Notes under the pieces: generated by a model
What the model was told of the DNA's origin: nothing
The model's input: only the letters and a program-made list of their open reading frames with translations
Database searches by the model: none
Translations under genes and position numbers: made by a program
Assembly: GCA_025998735.1 (NCBI GenBank)
Contig: BNWJ01000086.1
Location: 1-5,841 of the forward strand
DNA from: Alphaproteobacteria bacterium
GTDB lineage: Bacteria; Pseudomonadota; Alphaproteobacteria; UBA3830
Direction: 5' to 3'
DNA: 5,841 bases
In this document: positions 5,745-5,841 of the stretch, piece by piece
Position numbering within the stretch: position 1 is the first letter of the stretch
Layout: every line of letters starts with the position of its first letter

Positions 5745-5841
5745 GGCGCGTTAGCTGAGATAGCCACGTTTCCATCGCCCGCCACGTCAAACGCAGCGTG
5801 CGGATTTCCCGCACTACGCTTTCCTGTTATTTTCGCATCAA
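5745..5841 (-). mobile_element. Candidate group II intron 3' end (partial)
   Basis: On the minus strand this GC-rich segment holds a domain V-like hairpin (5821-5789). It is followed by a region that can fold as a further stem with a bulged A on its 3' side (CGTGGCT with AGCTAACG, near 5745-5768), as domain VI does. Its unsupported translations (REIRTLRLTWR-like) also recall the spurious peptides often annotated just after group II intron maturase genes. The maturase itself would lie right of the window. The 3' boundary near 5745 is a guess. The flanking 5629-5744 contains no gene that I can support. Confidence 0.35.
5789..5821 (-). ncRNA. Domain V-like catalytic hairpin of a group II intron
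   Basis: Read on the minus strand, AAGCGTA (5821-5815) pairs with TGCGTTT (5795-5789) over 7 pairs including the G-U wobbles. A two-base bulge GC (5797-5796) follows, then a 6-base-pair upper stem GTGCGG/CCGCAC capped by a GAAA-containing loop. AGC near the base pairs with GUU, as the domain V catalytic triad does. At 33 bases it is close to the standard 34. Confidence 0.45.

Noticed and set aside
5611..5814. Minus-strand 67-residue frame (REIRTLRLTWR-type peptide)
   Set aside because: It crosses the domain V-like hairpin, the C-run and the mini-element arm. Such peptides are commonly spurious calls next to group II introns.
1..5841. CRISPR array or defence system
   Set aside because: No regularly spaced repeats and no defence-type protein apart from transposase fragments.

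Overview
The window most resembles an alphaproteobacterial chromosome rich in mobile elements, possibly an obligate intracellular or protist-associated lineage (Holosporales or Rickettsiales type). This is inferred from the clpX-lon gene order, a moderately AT-rich core, AT-rich intergenic spacers and debris from four or five kinds of mobile element in under 6 kb. I could not check the taxonomy by search.

Layout from left to right. Positions 1-58 (minus strand) hold the first 19 codons of an IS30-family transposase cut by the window edge, and the element's terminal region extends to about 217. It appears to have inserted into a Rpn/PD-(D/E)XK-type transposase gene. That gene's strong promoter (331-360), ribosome binding site and first ~24 codons (218-289) survive. 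Next come two intact minus-strand genes forming a tight operon: clpX (2780-4033), then lon (407-2770). They are separated by 9 bases, and lon has a TTG start whose Shine-Dalgarno overlaps the clpX stop codon. Upstream of clpX is a 377-base gene-free leader with a candidate promoter and a near-perfect palindrome, where clpP would often lie. Beyond it is the N-terminal DNA-binding half of an IS630-family transposase (4411-4773), preceded by a 53-base imperfect hairpin.

On the plus strand there is a short unassigned coding remnant (4846-4983). It is followed by an intact acyl-CoA thioesterase gene of the YciA type (5167-5553) with its own promoter. The yciA stop codon directly abuts a 75-base inverted-repeat element (5554-5628) that looks like a miniature transposable element or the remains of one. 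The last ~165 bases are GC-rich and unlike the rest. They contain an 11-C run in a strong hairpin and, on the minus strand, a structure that fits group II intron domain V. This suggests the 3' end of a group II intron entering from the right.

Functionally, ClpX and Lon are two ATP-dependent protein quality-control machines made from one transcript. YciA is an independent housekeeping enzyme. Nearly everything between and around these three genes is mobile DNA or its remains. No CRISPR array, tRNA or rRNA was seen, and I found no convincing new multi-gene system. The more unusual points are the isolated clpX-lon pair, the Rpn-IS30 chimera, the yciA-abutting mini-element, the clpX palindrome and the candidate intron tail.
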